A DNA stretch of 64,000 nt, taken from Roseovarius sp. (GTDB taxonomy: Bacteria; Pseudomonadota; Alphaproteobacteria; Rhodobacterales; Rhodobacteraceae). Positions 26,918-37,615 of this stretch are shown here, one piece after another. The notes beneath the pieces were generated by a model. It was not told where the DNA came from. It worked only from the letters and a program-made list of their open reading frames with translations, and did no database searches. The position numbers were made by a program, and so were the translations under genes. How positions within the stretch are numbered: position 1 is the stretch's first letter; every line of letters starts with the position of its first letter. The stretch is from assembly GCA_027493545.1 (NCBI GenBank), contig JAOSKR010000003.1, positions 305,360 to 369,359 on the forward strand, written 5' to 3'.

Positions 26918-28258
26918 TCAGATTTTTAGGGCGGGAAAAAGATTGATCAGCGACCGCTGGTTTTTTTCGAGCCCTGTTTTTTTCTTCGCTGTGCCCTTGG
27001 GTTTCGATGCGCTCGTCGATGTTTCGTGGTCATGGGAGCCGTCGGAACCTTCATGCGCGGAATTCACATTTTTCGGACAATCGTCGCTCGATGCTCCACC
27101 ATCTATCTGTCGTTCTTCGCTACCGATGGTGTAAACGCCCTCAGTCGCTTGCAGGTCGGTGATCTGGCCGGGTGGAGTCGTGCCTTTGAAGCGCTCCGAT
27201 CGGATCTCAAGCGATCCTGAAAACACCACTTTTCCGAGGGTTTCGCATTCCTCGATGGTCGAATAGCTCCGCGACAGATTGTGCTCGACGCCAATGGCCT
27301 TGATGCGGTCATACCGGTCCAACCGTGTCTGCATGATCTGGTCTTCGTGAAACTCCGTTGTTACAGGGTCTTCCCGACGCAGTTCCGCCATGAGTCGGAG
27401 AATCTCAGGGAGGGTCATGTCGGCAAAAGCTGTGATCTGAAGCCGGACTTCGATAGGATCTTTCACCAAGGGTAGGATGACCGTCGCAAGGTTCATGTCG
27501 TCCGGATCGACGAAGACCTTCACCTTGCTTCGCGCGTTGTGTTTTTCGCACTGCTCCTGCAACTCATCGGAATTGAACCAGATACCTTGGAACACACGCA
27601 CGCCTTCATCCGTCGGGGTTACCTCTTGCTCCCATCCAAGATTGATGCGGCGAAGGTGCGGATCGATTAGCGGGATTTGTCCCCGAGCCTCATTGATGGC
27701 CTTATACATTTCAGTGGGCCGACGCCCGCCCATGGTGACACCATGGTGCCGCGTGGATGGATATTCATCGATGAAGTATCGAGTGATGATCTCGTGAAGC
27801 TCTTCAACAGACATCACCCCGTTTTCCATCGCGTCATAACCGGGCAATGCGCCAGGGCGCCCGCCAGTGAAGCCCGGCAACAGGTTCAAGACATCGATTT
27901 CCAGTACTCCGAATAGGCTCTCAATGTGTGGCCGTTCGGCAGATTCGTAGGCGCGGGATATCGTGTTGACGCTTCCAATACCCATGAGAGCACCAACGGC
28001 CGCGCTGTTCCGCAGGCCAGATCCATTGTCGTTCTTGACATGAAGCAGTCCCACCGCCGCCGCGGGCTCACCCGTACATCCGTACAGAAGTTTTTCCCGA
28101 GTCTTGTCACGCGTGGCCATGCGGAACAGTGCAACCGTGGCTTCAGCACAGGGGCTCTCGGTGACTACCCATCCCAACGGCATCCGGCTTGCCACGTCGA
28201 GCATGACGACGATCCAGAAGCGCGACTTGATGTATTCATCAAGCTTTTCGAGGGCATC
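26918..28258 (-). pseudogene. tniA: TniA (DDE integrase-type transposase), N-terminal half removed by IS21
   Basis: The remaining ~446 residues begin at the IS21 junction with 'DALEKLDEYIKSRFWIVVML'. 'DVASRMPLGWVV', 'KNDNGSGL' (second catalytic Asp) and 'SAERPHIESLFGVLE' (catalytic Glu) are preserved, followed by a Mu-type C-terminal beta domain and a polar tail. The first catalytic Asp and the DNA-binding N-terminus should lie upstream but are replaced by antisense IS21 sequence and are not found elsewhere in the window. The transposon therefore lacks a functional transposase of its own. Confidence 0.88.
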
Positions 28259-28376
28259 TGAGAACGGCGGTGCAAAAGTCGGCCACGGTAGCGGCGGGAT
28301 GATCCTGCTGCGGGCGGCGGAATAGTCGTCCACCTTTACCCTTTCTGGCGACAGGGAGGGCAGGAGGATTTTTACT

Positions 28377-29863
28377 GTGGACTTGTATCGCAAGGTTCGT
28401 CTGGCTTGTGCGGAAGGTATGAGCCAGCGAGAAGCGGCGCGGCATTTCAACATCTCGCGTGACAGCGTCCGCAAGATGATGGCGTTCTCGGTACCGCCCG
28501 GGTATCGGCGGACGGCGCCGGTGAAGCGGCCGAAGCTGGATGCCTTTACTGGCATTATCGACAGCTGGCTGGACGGCGATCGGGAGGTCCATCGCAAGCA
28601 GCGCCATACGGCGAAGCGGGTGTTCGAGCGGCTTCGTGACGAACATGGGTTCACCGGCGGCTACACGATTGTGAAGGATTACATGCGGCAGCGTGAACGG
28701 CGCGGTCGCGAGATGTTCGTGCCGCTGGCGCATGCGCCCGGACACGCTCAGGCCGATTTCGGTGAGGCGGTGGTTGTCATCGGCGGTGTCGAGCAGAAGG
28801 CGCACTTCTTCGTCATGGATCTGCCGCACAGTGATGCCTGCTTTGTGCGGGCCTATCCCGCAGCGACAGCGGAGGCCCGGGTCGACGGTCACGTCCACGC
28901 CTTCACGTTTTTCGGCAAGGTGCCTACGTCGGTCCTATACGACAACGACCGCTGTCTGGTTGCGAAGATCCTGCCGGATGGAACGCGCAAGCGGGCGACG
29001 CTCTTCAGCGGGTTCCTGTCGCATTACCTGTTCCGCGATCGTTACGGACGGCCGGGCAAGGGCAACGACAAGGGCAACGTGGAAGGCCCGGTCGGCTATT
29101 CCCGCCGCAACTTCATGGTGCCGATCCCGCGGTTTGCGTCCCGGGACGCGTTCAACGCCTACTTGAGGATCAATGCCGCAAGCGCCGTGCGGATATCCTG
29201 CGGGGCCAGTCCGAGACCATCGGAGACCGGCTCGCGCGGGATCTGGCCACGATGACCGACCTGCCGGCCGCGCCGTTCGATGTCTGCGATCAGGCCACCG
29301 GACGGGTCAGTTCCCGTGCGCTGGTGCGCTACGAGACCAATGATTACTCGGTGCCGGTCTCCTACGGCCACCGTGACGTCTGGATCAGGGGCTATGTCGA
29401 CGTGGTCGTGATCGGCTGCGGCGGCGAGGTGATCGCACGCCATCCCCGCTGCTACGACCGTGAGGACATGGTCTTCGATCCGGTGCATTACCTTCCGCTG
29501 ATCGAGCGCAAGATCAATGCCCTGGATCAGGCGGCGCCCCTGGCTGAATGGGACCTGCCGCCGGAGTTCGCGACCCTGCGCCGCCTGATGGAGGCGCGGA
29601 TGATCAAGGCCGGACGCCGCGAGTATGTCCATGTTCTGCGCCTGCTGGAGACCTTCGACATCGACGACCTGCACGCGGCGGTGAAGAAGGCCCTGCAGCT
29701 GGGCGCGGTCGGCTTCGATGCCGTCAAGCACCTCGTCCTCTGTCACGTCGAGAAACGGCCGCCGAAATTGGATCTCGATGTCTACCCATACCTGCCACGG
29801 GCGAACGTCGAGACCACATCCGCGGCCAGCTATATGGCCCTGATGTCGGAGGATGCAGCATGA
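28377..29863 (+). CDS. istA: IstA transposase, IS21 copy 1 (frame-split)
   Basis: The GTG-started frame gives the HTH region 'EGMSQREAARHFNISRDSVR' and the integrase core ('APGHAQADFGEAVVV', 'YDNDRCLVAKIL', 'NDKGNVEGPVGYSRRNFMV'). One base is missing near 29163 compared with copy 2 (TTGAGG against TTGGAGG), and the frame resumes to the C-terminus ending at 29863, overlapping istB by ATGA. Several substitutions relative to copy 2 (for example P for L in VEG-VGY) fall at CCWGG. About 496 codons when repaired. Confidence 0.85.
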
Positions 29864-30625
29864 CCGTCGCCCCGAAGATCCTGCTCGCGGATCATCTCAA
29901 GACGCTGAAGTTACCCACCTTCCTGCGGGAATACGACAAGCTTGCCCGCCAATGCGCCACCGAGGGTCGGGATCACGTCCAGTTCCTGGCGCGCCTCGTC
30001 GAACTGGAACTGATCGACCGAGAGCGCAGGATGATTGAGCGGCGTATAAAGGCCGCGAAGTTCCCGGCCGCCAAGAGCCCCGGACAGCTTCGACTTCAAG
30101 GCGATTCCAAAGCTGAACAAGATGCAGGTGCTGGAACTGGCCCGCTGCGAATGGATCGACCGGCGCGAGAACGTCATCGCCTTGGGGCCCAGTGGAACCG
30201 GCAAGACCCATGTTGCCCTGGGTCTCGGGCTGGCCGCATGCCAGAAGGGCATGGCGGTCAGCTTCACCACCGCTGCGACGCTGGTCAACGAGATGATGGA
30301 GGCCCGCGATGAACGCCGCCTGCTCCGCCTGCAAAAGCAGCTGGCCAGCGTCAAATTGCTGATCATCGACGAACTGGGCTTCGTGCCGCTATCCAAGACC
30401 GGCGCCGAGCTCTTGTTCGAACTGATCTCGCAGCGCTATGAGCGTGGCTCCACGATGATCACGAGCAACCTGCCATTCGACGAATGGACCGAAACCTTCG
30501 GCACTGAACGCCTGACTGGCGCGCTGCTCGACAGGCTGACACACCACGTCAACATCCTCGAGATGAACGGAGACAGCTATCGGCTCGGCCAAAGCCGCGC
30601 CCGAAAAGCCGAAGCCTCAACCTAA
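29860..30625 (+). CDS. istB: IstB ATPase, IS21 copy 1 (frame-split)
   Basis: Same protein as istB of copy 2. One extra base at 30073-30079 (AGCCCCGGAC against AGCCTGGAC in copy 2, at a CCTGG site) shifts the frame. The second part holds Walker A 'ALGPSGTGKTHVALGLGLA' and 'LLIIDELGFVPLSKTGAELL'. IstB helps the IstA transposase choose and prepare the target. Confidence 0.87.
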
Positions 30626-30771
30626 TCATCCGTCACAGGATTGGCCCTGTGGGCCAATGCGCCATGGCACGCGCCAGCTATCTGGAGAGCGCGCGCGCCA
30701 TGGCGCTTGCCACCCCGCCACTGGCCTGGTTTTGCGCCGCCGCGTGGCCGGATTTGTCTCCGCCGTTGACA

Positions 30772-31396
30772 CGTCACAGGGGTCAGCGCGCTCGGCTGTC
30801 TCTCCGGCATCCTCATAGGAGAGATAGAGCAAGCGCGGCCCACCTTCTTTGCGGCACCGTTCGAGGGCCGCGCGCCAGCCACAGTTGATGGACTCGGCTG
30901 CGCGCGGCGTGAACCAGACATCGTCCTCGAGAACCAGAACGTGCTCGTGCTGGCCCGTCGCGATGACCTTCCGGGCTTCGATATGCGATCTTGCGACCGC
31001 GACCTCCTGGCGCGTCATGCGGACAGGCTCGTCCGCGCTAAAGCAAGCCTCCAGTCGCGCATCCGGTTGGACGTGTAACTGGTCACCCAGTCGGTAGTTC
31101 GGGTCGACATCGGCCGTGGCGGCAACCGCGCGACCGTCGCGGGCATCCACCGACGCGAGTCGTTTCGCAATGGAAGTGAGAGGTGCTCCGTCAAAGGTTC
31201 GGAAGCGCCCGAGTTCGCGGAGCATTCCGCGCCACCTTGCCGGCTGTCGATCGAGATTCAAGATCAGGATGGATTCAATCCTGTGTGGGCACGTTCCGAA
31301 CGCAGGGATCCGGCCGCCCGGCAGTCTGGTTGCTGCGGCGCGAGCGGCGCGGAAGGTCCAGAGGCGAATAATTCCTGAAGCGCTTTGGAGGTTCAT
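30772..31396 (-). pseudogene. Glycosyltransferase family 25-like protein, 3' end cut off by IS21
   Basis: About 208 residues remain, starting at the ATG at 31394-31396 (an upstream ATG at 31447 would overlap the neighbour). 'ESILILNLDRQPARWRGML' and 'VARSHIEARKVIATGQHEHVLVLEDDVWF' match the GT25 lipooligosaccharide galactosyltransferase pattern, with EDD as the nucleotide-sugar metal site. The reading frame then enters IS21 after 'LLYLSYEDAGETAERADPCD'. It is the last gene of a leftward surface-glycan group carried by the transposon. Confidence 0.75.
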
Positions 31397-31412
31397 AGTT
31401 CGCTCACGGGCC

Positions 31413-32246
31413 TCAATCAGCTTCCATGTAGCGCCAATTGCGTTCATCTTTGCGATAAGAAAGGTGCCAGCGCGTCTCTGCGATGGTCTCCCAGTCGCGG
31501 AGAATCTCGAAGTCGAGAGGTGCTCCGACGGCGATTAGGTCGTGCGCATGAGCCGCTAATGCGGCAGTCAGGTTTCCGGGACCTGTCGTCGCTTGGATTG
31601 CGGGGTATGGCTCGTCGCCGAGTAGCCGATCAGTTGCACGAGCAAGTGCGCTTCGCATGACTGGATGACCCACGGGCGCCGCAATTGGATTGTTGTTGAC
31701 ATAGAAAATGCGTTCGGCAGTGGGGAGATCCGCGCGCCAGATCTTGGCGGTCGGCACCATCCCGGCTGTCGGAATATCGTAACACAGCGGCTGAACTTTC
31801 AACCGGCCATCGCCGAACAAATCCTTCCACCCGTCGCCGACCAACACATCGTCCGTGTCCACGTAGAGACCGCCCTCCGAGAGGATGACACACATACGCA
31901 GATAGTCACTGCGCATCGCGGGGTGTCGGCAGCTCTCGAATGCCGCCCGCTCACGAGTACCGAACCGTTCGGCAATGTAGGCTGCGGCGCTCGCATCGTC
32001 GAACATTCGCCTCTGGAAACCTTCGTCGGCGAGACTGTCCCAACTCGCGATGCAGTCCCGGACATCGCTCGGCAGGTCGCTCGGGTCGTGCCAATATTGG
32101 ATCAATGTCCGAGGCACTTCTCCCGAGAATGGCGTTCCTCCGGCATCGTGAGAGGCGGGGCTCTGTAGAACATGCAGGGTAAGGTCTCGGATAAATTCAG
32201 AACGAAGTGTATCATTCTCTTCAAATCCTGGCGGATAACTGCGCAT
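31413..32246 (-). CDS. GT32-like glycosyltransferase with DxD motif
   Basis: 277 residues from the ATG at 32244-32246; an alternative ATG at 32282 adds 12 residues but overlaps the carbamoyltransferase more. 'VPRTLIQYWHDPSDLP' near residue 50, 'HPAMRSDYLRMCVILSEGG' and 'GLYVDTDDVLV' (DTDD is the DxD sugar-nucleotide site) are the family 32 landmarks also seen in capsule mannosyl- and galactosyltransferases. It has no membrane segment. It lies between a carbamoyltransferase and a GT25 gene on the same strand, suggesting a small cassette that decorates a surface polysaccharide. Confidence 0.82.
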   Translation of the reverse strand: MRSYPPGFEENDTLRSEFIRDLTLHVLQSPASHDAGGTPFSGEVPRTLIQYWHDPSDLPSDVRDCIASWDSLADEGFQRRMFDDASAAAYIAERFGTRERAAFESCRHPAMRSDYLRMCVILSEGGLYVDTDDVLVGDGWKDLFGDGRLKVQPLCYDIPTAGMVPTAKIWRADLPTAERIFYVNNNPIAAPVGHPVMRSALARATDRLLGDEPYPAIQATTGPGNLTAALAAHAHDLIAVGAPLDFEILRDWETIAETRWHLSYRKDERNWRYMEAD

Positions 32247-33962
32247 TGTGCGTGCGTCCTTTTGGGTCCGGTGTTTGCGCAAGTCGGTGTCGACTGCGCT
32301 TTGGAAGAGCGAACTGACGTGTCACCCTGCTTTGGCACCTCTTACGGCCTGATGGGGAGACTTCGCGAGATAGTCCTGATAGCGCTGCGAGCTTTTCAAA
32401 AAGATGCGCTCGCCCGTCGACCACAAATCCGTCAAGACCATGCTGGACGGTGTAGGCGTCGAGGTCCCGAATATTGTTGATGAAGCCCTTCCCATTGAAG
32501 TTCAGCGAGGTATTGCACAATACCCCATAGCCTGTGCGAGCCTTGAAGGCGACGAGCAGACTATGAAGGTTCTTATTAGAGGCGGGCGTGACCGTCTGAA
32601 GTCGAGCGGTGTGGTTCACGTGGGTAACCGCAGCCAGCGCGTCCGTCGTCGCCTTGTATGTGTAGAGCATGTAGGGGCTCTCATTCGGGCAGCCGAACCA
32701 CCGTTCGGCGTCCTCGCTTAAACAGACAGGCGCAATCGGACGGAATTGCTCGCGTTGCTTTATGGTGTTCAAGCGCTCCCCTGGTATCGTCGCGAAACGG
32801 GGCGGCAATGATCGACCTGTTACCGAGTGCGCGCGGACCAATTTCATAGCGACCGCTCACCCATCCGAGCACGAGGTCGTTGGTCAGCAGTTCCGCTACT
32901 TCGTCGTGGCCCATCGAGCGGATATCGTATCGTCCACAATCGAAATCGCCCTCGGACTGGAATGAAAGCCCAGAGTAAACGTCCCACTCGATCTTCGGAT
33001 TTCCGGTAAAGTAGAACTGAGCATCAATTGCAGTGCCGATGGCGGAACCGGAATCGTTTGCAACAGGTGGCACGAAAACATCGGAGAAGAAGCCGGTCTC
33101 CTTCCACTTAGTGTTCCAGTCGCAGTTCAAGCCACAGCCACCGGCGATCACGAGGGGCAAGTTCGGCTTCAGGTTCTCCCTCGCGAAGCGATAGAAGGTT
33201 TCGAAGATCGCGTCGCTGTAGATGCCGGCGAAGTTGCGAAACTCTGGATCGTCGAGCCCAACATTATAGTGTACTGCGCCGGTGATGTCCTCGTTAGAAC
33301 TTAACTCCCGGAACGGGCCATCGAGCAGGAATTCAAGCAATTTGCGCTCCTCGGCCGTCGGGACATTGCGGGTAGAAAACGATGCGAGAGCCATCAGTTT
33401 CCCCGCGTCTGAAAATCCGGGAAGGCGACCGTCTTTAGGAAAATGTGGGTCGGCGAAGCCATATATCTGGCCGTAGCGGTTGCCCGGTTGGTTCATGACG
33501 TCCGCGAGATGAGTGATGTTGAGGCCGGCGTCGATTTCGTAGAAAGCTCCGATCGCACCCTCCCAAACAAGCCCATAGCATGGCGCGCCAGTCGGGAGCG
33601 GTGACATACCAAATGCGCAAAGGATATGGGACCGTTCGTGAGAAGAAGAAAAGTATCGGATATTCTTCTTCAGAAACCGCCGCTCACTAACCAGAATGGC
33701 ATCCTGCGTGATACCCCGGTAGCCAGCGGTGCTTGGTGATCCGTGCATGAATTCGTGATGATCGCGTGGCCACCAGCCTCCAGAGCATATTGCATCCGGA
33801 ATACCGTCCAATTCTCCGATGGCATTGAAAACGTCAGGGCCAGACAATGGCGAGAATCCGGTAGTTGGAGTTCTTCTCTGTCTCAATTGACGTCTCCAAC
33901 CGACCGTCCGAAAGATAGACGATCGCGCCATCATGGCCTGGATTGTAGGATAGGATTTTCAA
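32221..33962 (-). CDS. NodU/CmcH-family carbamoyltransferase (two frame breaks)
   Basis: About 580 residues after joining three frames. A TTG start at 33960-33962 gives 'KILSYNPGHDGAIVYLSDGR', the family N-terminus with the metal-site His. A break near 33855 leads to the central part, with 'SSSHERSHILCAFGMSPLP' and 'LVIAGGCGLNCDWNTKW' (Kae1/Hsp70-like ATP site). A second break at 32778-32784 (extra G next to CCAGG) joins 'GPRALGNRSIIAAPFRDDTR' to 'RLNTIKQREQFRPIAPVCL' and the YrdC-like C-terminal part. The family carbamoylates sugars or antibiotics using carbamoyl phosphate and ATP; here probably a surface glycan residue. Confidence 0.85.
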
Positions 33963-34476
33963 CTATTAGGGCCCCTGGTAAGCCAGTATGCGAAGATAAG
34001 CCCATCAAGTCGATCGTATTGGGCTAAAATCAAGCTTTCTGTTCGACGCCGCCGCTGCAACGGTGGACATGCTAAAGATGACTCTTGGCAGGTCAATGTC
34101 TGCTCTTGAAGGCTGCGTTCGATATTATTTCGTCGCAGCGAATGACCGCGCTCCGCCCGTACCCTACGGGATTTCTATCTGATTGCTTGGCCTACCTTGT
34201 CAGAAAATTGCCATGACCGCCGCGCGCCTGCAGGTCGAGCAGTAATTTTTTCAAAATAATCCTTCGTCCTCGCAGGTTCTGGCCAATGTCGTTGTCGACC
34301 GCAGCGCAAAAAGTACTTGCCACTTGAAGAAAGAAACAACGGGATCATCTACCAGCCGCTGCTTTCAGTCCCCTGAATTGAGGCGCGAGACGCGGCGATC
34401 GCCCACACTGGACCTCCCCCATCCTGCTGACCCCGGGACGAACCCCGGACCGATACAACAACAATGGAGGCCCTCA
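33963..34476. other. Non-coding stretch inside the transposon
   Basis: About 510 bases with no open frame showing family features or a good ribosome site. It precedes the leftward glycan genes, so it should contain their promoter, which I cannot pin down. The end near 34425-34456 has a weak GC palindrome (CCCCGGG...CCCCGG). Confidence 0.45.
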
Positions 34477-34855
34477 ATGTATCACACCGAGGATTCAATC
34501 CGGCTCGGATATCCGCGCTATAACGACCGGCGAACTGGCACTGCGCGCGTATCTCGCGGATCACGACGCCGCGCTCGGCCATACCGCCGTCCTGCTGGCC
34601 GATCGGCGCGGCGCCCGGCTCGTCAACCTGATCCGCGATGGTCTGAGCCAGCCCGGGCCACTGACCGCACGCCTGCGCCGCCGGTTGCTCGATCTGCGCG
34701 GGTTGCTGCTTCTCGAAACTGACTGCGCCCGGGATGTCTCGCCGCTGGAACCCGAGGATCCGGCCGTGCCCGAGATCTGCCTGCTCGCAGACGGACTCGA
34801 CGATGCCCTGCGCGGTGCCGGCATCGCTCCCATCCAGGATTGGCGGGCAGTCTGA
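34477..34855 (+). CDS. Hypothetical protein, frame-split
   Basis: An ATG at 34477 sits 6 bases after a GGAGG site and opens 'MYHTEDSIR', but this frame soon turns Arg/Pro-rich and ends at 34722. The neighbouring frame is well coded from about 34520 to the stop at 34855 ('TGELALRAYLADHDAALGHT', 'LLADRRGARLVNLIRDGL', 'AVPEICLLADGLDDAL') and has no start of its own. One indel between 34490 and 34525 would give a protein of about 126 residues. It is leucine-rich, soluble and of unknown family. It lies between the glycan genes and IS21 copy 2. Confidence 0.5.
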
Positions 34856-35221
34856 TAGATCGGTCAACGCCCCCGCGCCACGAGCCGGGGGTGTGGGCCA
34901 GCCAATTATAGAAAAATGCATCTACCCTCGGATTTTTCCTTCGTGCCGTGGCGAAACGACCAATATCGAGATCATTAGAACAGAATACCAACGATAAGAA
35001 CCCAACAGGAAGAGACCTCCGCACGCCGCCCGTCCCCAACATGCACATGACGCCGATGAATCAGGCACCAATATCGATCACGCATGCAAAAGGGAGACCA
35101 TCTGAGAACGGCGGTGCAAAAAGTCGGCCACGGTAGCGGCGGGATGATCCTGCTGCGGGCGGCGGAATAGTCGTCCACCTTTACCCTTTCTGGCGACAGG
35201 GAGGGCAGGAGGATTTTTACT

Positions 35222-36708
35222 GTGGACTTGTATCGCAAGGTTCGTCTGGCTTGTGCGGAAGGTATGAGCCAGCGAGAAGCGGCGCGGCATTTCAACATCT
35301 CGCGTGACAGCGTCCGCAAGATGATGGCGTTCTCGGTACCGCCCGGGTATCGGCGGACGGCGCCGGTGAAGCGGCCGAAGCTGGATGCCTTTACTGGCAT
35401 TATCGACAGCTGGCTGGACGGCGATCGGGAGGTCCATCGCAAGCAGCGCCATACGGCGAAGCGGGTGTTCGAGCGGCTTCGTGACGAACATGGGTTCACC
35501 GGCGGCTACACGATTGTGAAGGATTACATGCGGCAGCGTGAACGGCGCGGTCGCGAGATGTTCGTGCCGCTGGCGCATGCGCCCGGACACGCTCAGGCCG
35601 ATTTCGGTGAGGCGGTGGTTGTCATCGGCGGTGTCGAGCAGAAGGCGCACTTCTTCGTCATGGATCTGCCGCACAGTGATGCCTGCTTTGTGCGGGCCTA
35701 TCCCGCAGCGACAGCGGAGGCCTGGGTCGACGGTCACGTCCACGCCTTCACGTTTTTCGGCAAGGTGCCTACGTCGGTCCTATACGACAACGACCGCTGT
35801 CTGGTTGCGAAGATCCTGCCGGATGGAACGCGCAAGCGGGCGACGCTCTTCAGCGGGTTCCTGTCGCATTACCTGTTCCGCGATCGTTACGGACGGCCGG
35901 GCAAGGGCAACGACAAGGGCAACGTGGAAGGCCTGGTCGGCTATTCCCGCCGCAACTTCATGGTGCCGATCCCGCGGTTTGCGTCCTGGGACGCGTTCAA
36001 CGCCTCCTTGGAGGATCAATGCCGCAAGCGCCAGGCGGATATCCTGCGGGGCCAGTCCGAGACCATCGGAGACCGGCTCGCGCGGGATCTGGCCACGATG
36101 ACCGACCTGCCGGCCGCGCCGTTCGATGTCTGCGATCAGGCCACCGGACGGGTCAGTTCCCAGGCGCTGGTGCGCTACGAGACCAATGATTACTCGGTGC
36201 CGGTCTCCTACGGCCACCGTGACGTCTGGATCAGGGGCTATGTCGACGTGGTCGTGATCGGCTGCGGCGGCGAGGTGATCGCACGCCATCCCCGCTGCTA
36301 CGACCGTGAGGACATGGTCTTCGATCCGGTGCATTACCTTCCGCTGATCGAGCGCAAGATCAATGCCCTGGATCAGGCGGCGCCCCCGGCTGAATGGGAC
36401 CTGCCGCCGGAGTTCGCGACCCTGCGCCGCCTGATGGAGGCGCGGATGATCAAGGCCGGACGCCGCGAGTATGTCCGGTTCTGCGCCTGCTGGAGACCTT
36501 CGACATCGACGACCTGCACGCGGCGGTGAAGAAGGCCCTGCAGCTGGGCGCGGTCGGCTTCGATGCCGTCAAGCACCTCGTCCTCTGTCACGTCGAGAAA
36601 CGGCCGCCGAAATTGGATCTCGATGTCTACCCATACCTGCCACGGGCGAACGTCGAGACCACATCCGCGGCCAGCTATATGGCCCTGATGTCGGAGGATG
36701 CAGCATGA
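35222..36708 (+). CDS. istA: IstA transposase, IS21 copy 2 (frame-split near the end)
   Basis: The first frame gives 435 residues, with an HTH and a DDE integrase domain ('HAQADFGEAVVVIGG', 'YDNDRCLVAKIL', 'KGNVEGLVGYSRRNFM'). The frame shifts at GTCCGGTTC (36476-36481), where copy 1 has GTCCATGTTC. Both are explained by an original GTCCAGGTTC, that is a CCAGG site misread differently in each copy. The repaired protein runs to 36708 (about 496 codons) and overlaps istB by ATGA. Confidence 0.9.
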
Positions 36709-37469
36709 CCGTCGCCCCGAAGATCCTGCTCGCGGATCATCTCAAGACGCTGAAGTTACCCACCTTCCTGCGGGAATACGACAAGCTTGCCCGCCAATGC
36801 GCCACCGAGGGTCGGGATCACGTCCAGTTCTGGGCGCGCCTCGTCGAACTGGAACTGATCGACCGAGAGCGCAGGATGATTGAGCGGCGTATAAAGGCCG
36901 CGAAGTTCCCGGCCGCCAAGAGCCTGGACAGCTTCGACTTCAAGGCGATTCCAAAGCTGAACAAGATGCAGGTGCTGGAACTGGCCCGCTGCGAATGGAT
37001 CGACCGGCGCGAGAACGTCATCGCCTTGGGGCCCAGTGGAACCGGCAAGACCCATGTTGCCCTGGGTCTCGGGCTGGCCGCATGCCAGAAGGGCATGGCG
37101 GTCAGCTTCACCACCGCTGCGACGCTGGTCAACGAGATGATGGAGGCCCGCGATGAACGCCGCCTGCTCCGCCTGCAAAAGCAGCTGGCCAGCGTCAAAT
37201 TGCTGATCATCGACGAACTGGGCTTCGTGCCGCTATCCAAGACCGGCGCCGAGCTCTTGTTCGAACTGATCTCGCAGCGCTATGAGCGTGGCTCCACGAT
37301 GATCACGAGCAACCTGCCATTCGACGAATGGACCGAAACCTTCGGCACTGAACGCCTGACTGGCGCGCTGCTCGACAGGCTGACACACCACGTCAACATC
37401 CTCGAGATGAACGGAGACAGCTATCGGCTCGGCCAAAGCCGCGCCCGAAAAGCCGAAGCCTCAACCTAA
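36705..37469 (+). CDS. istB: IstB ATPase, IS21 copy 2
   Basis: 254 residues, intact. Walker A is 'ALGPSGTGKTHVALGLGLA' near residue 105, Walker B 'VKLLIIDELGFVPLSKTGA' near 165, then 'STMITSNLPFDEW' and 'RLTHHVNILEMNGDSYRL', all typical of IstB/DnaC-like IS21 helpers. The start overlaps the istA stop. This copy could supply function for both elements. Confidence 0.95.
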   Translation: MTVAPKILLADHLKTLKLPTFLREYDKLARQCATEGRDHVQFWARLVELELIDRERRMIERRIKAAKFPAAKSLDSFDFKAIPKLNKMQVLELARCEWIDRRENVIALGPSGTGKTHVALGLGLAACQKGMAVSFTTAATLVNEMMEARDERRLLRLQKQLASVKLLIIDELGFVPLSKTGAELLFELISQRYERGSTMITSNLPFDEWTETFGTERLTGALLDRLTHHVNILEMNGDSYRLGQSRARKAEAST

Positions 37470-37615
37470 TCATCCGTCACAGGATTGGCCCTGTGGGCCA
37501 ATGCGCCATGGCACGCGCCAGCTATCTGGAGAGCGCGCGCGCCATGGCGCTTGCCACCCCGCCACTGGCCTGGTTTTGCGCCGCCGCGTGGCCGGATTTG
37601 TCTCCGCCGTTGACA

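Larger units (their letters stand above)
28259..30771 (+). mobile_element. IS21-family element, copy 1
   Basis: 2513 bases from TGAGAACGGCGG to CCGTTGACA. The ends are imperfect inverted repeats: left 'AACGGCGG...GTCGGCCACG' against right (reversed) 'AACGGCGG...TCCGGCCACG'. It contains istA and istB in the usual overlapping order. The left end interrupts tniA and the right end interrupts a glycosyltransferase gene. The flanks share no target duplication, so one junction has been rearranged. It differs from copy 2 at about a dozen positions, nearly all at CCWGG. Confidence 0.9.
35103..37615 (+). mobile_element. IS21-family element, copy 2
   Basis: 2513 bases, in the same orientation as copy 1 and nearly identical, with matching ends (TGAGAACGGCGG and CCGTTGACA). 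Its left flank is non-coding and its right flank is a gene fragment; no target duplication is visible on either flank. Two direct copies can delete or amplify the 4.3 kb of glycan DNA between them by homologous recombination. Confidence 0.92.

Noticed and set aside
28259..28654. Apparent N-terminal extension of TniA reaching 28654
   Set aside because: This part is antisense IS21 sequence; an identical antisense stretch occurs at IS21 copy 2, where there is no tniA.
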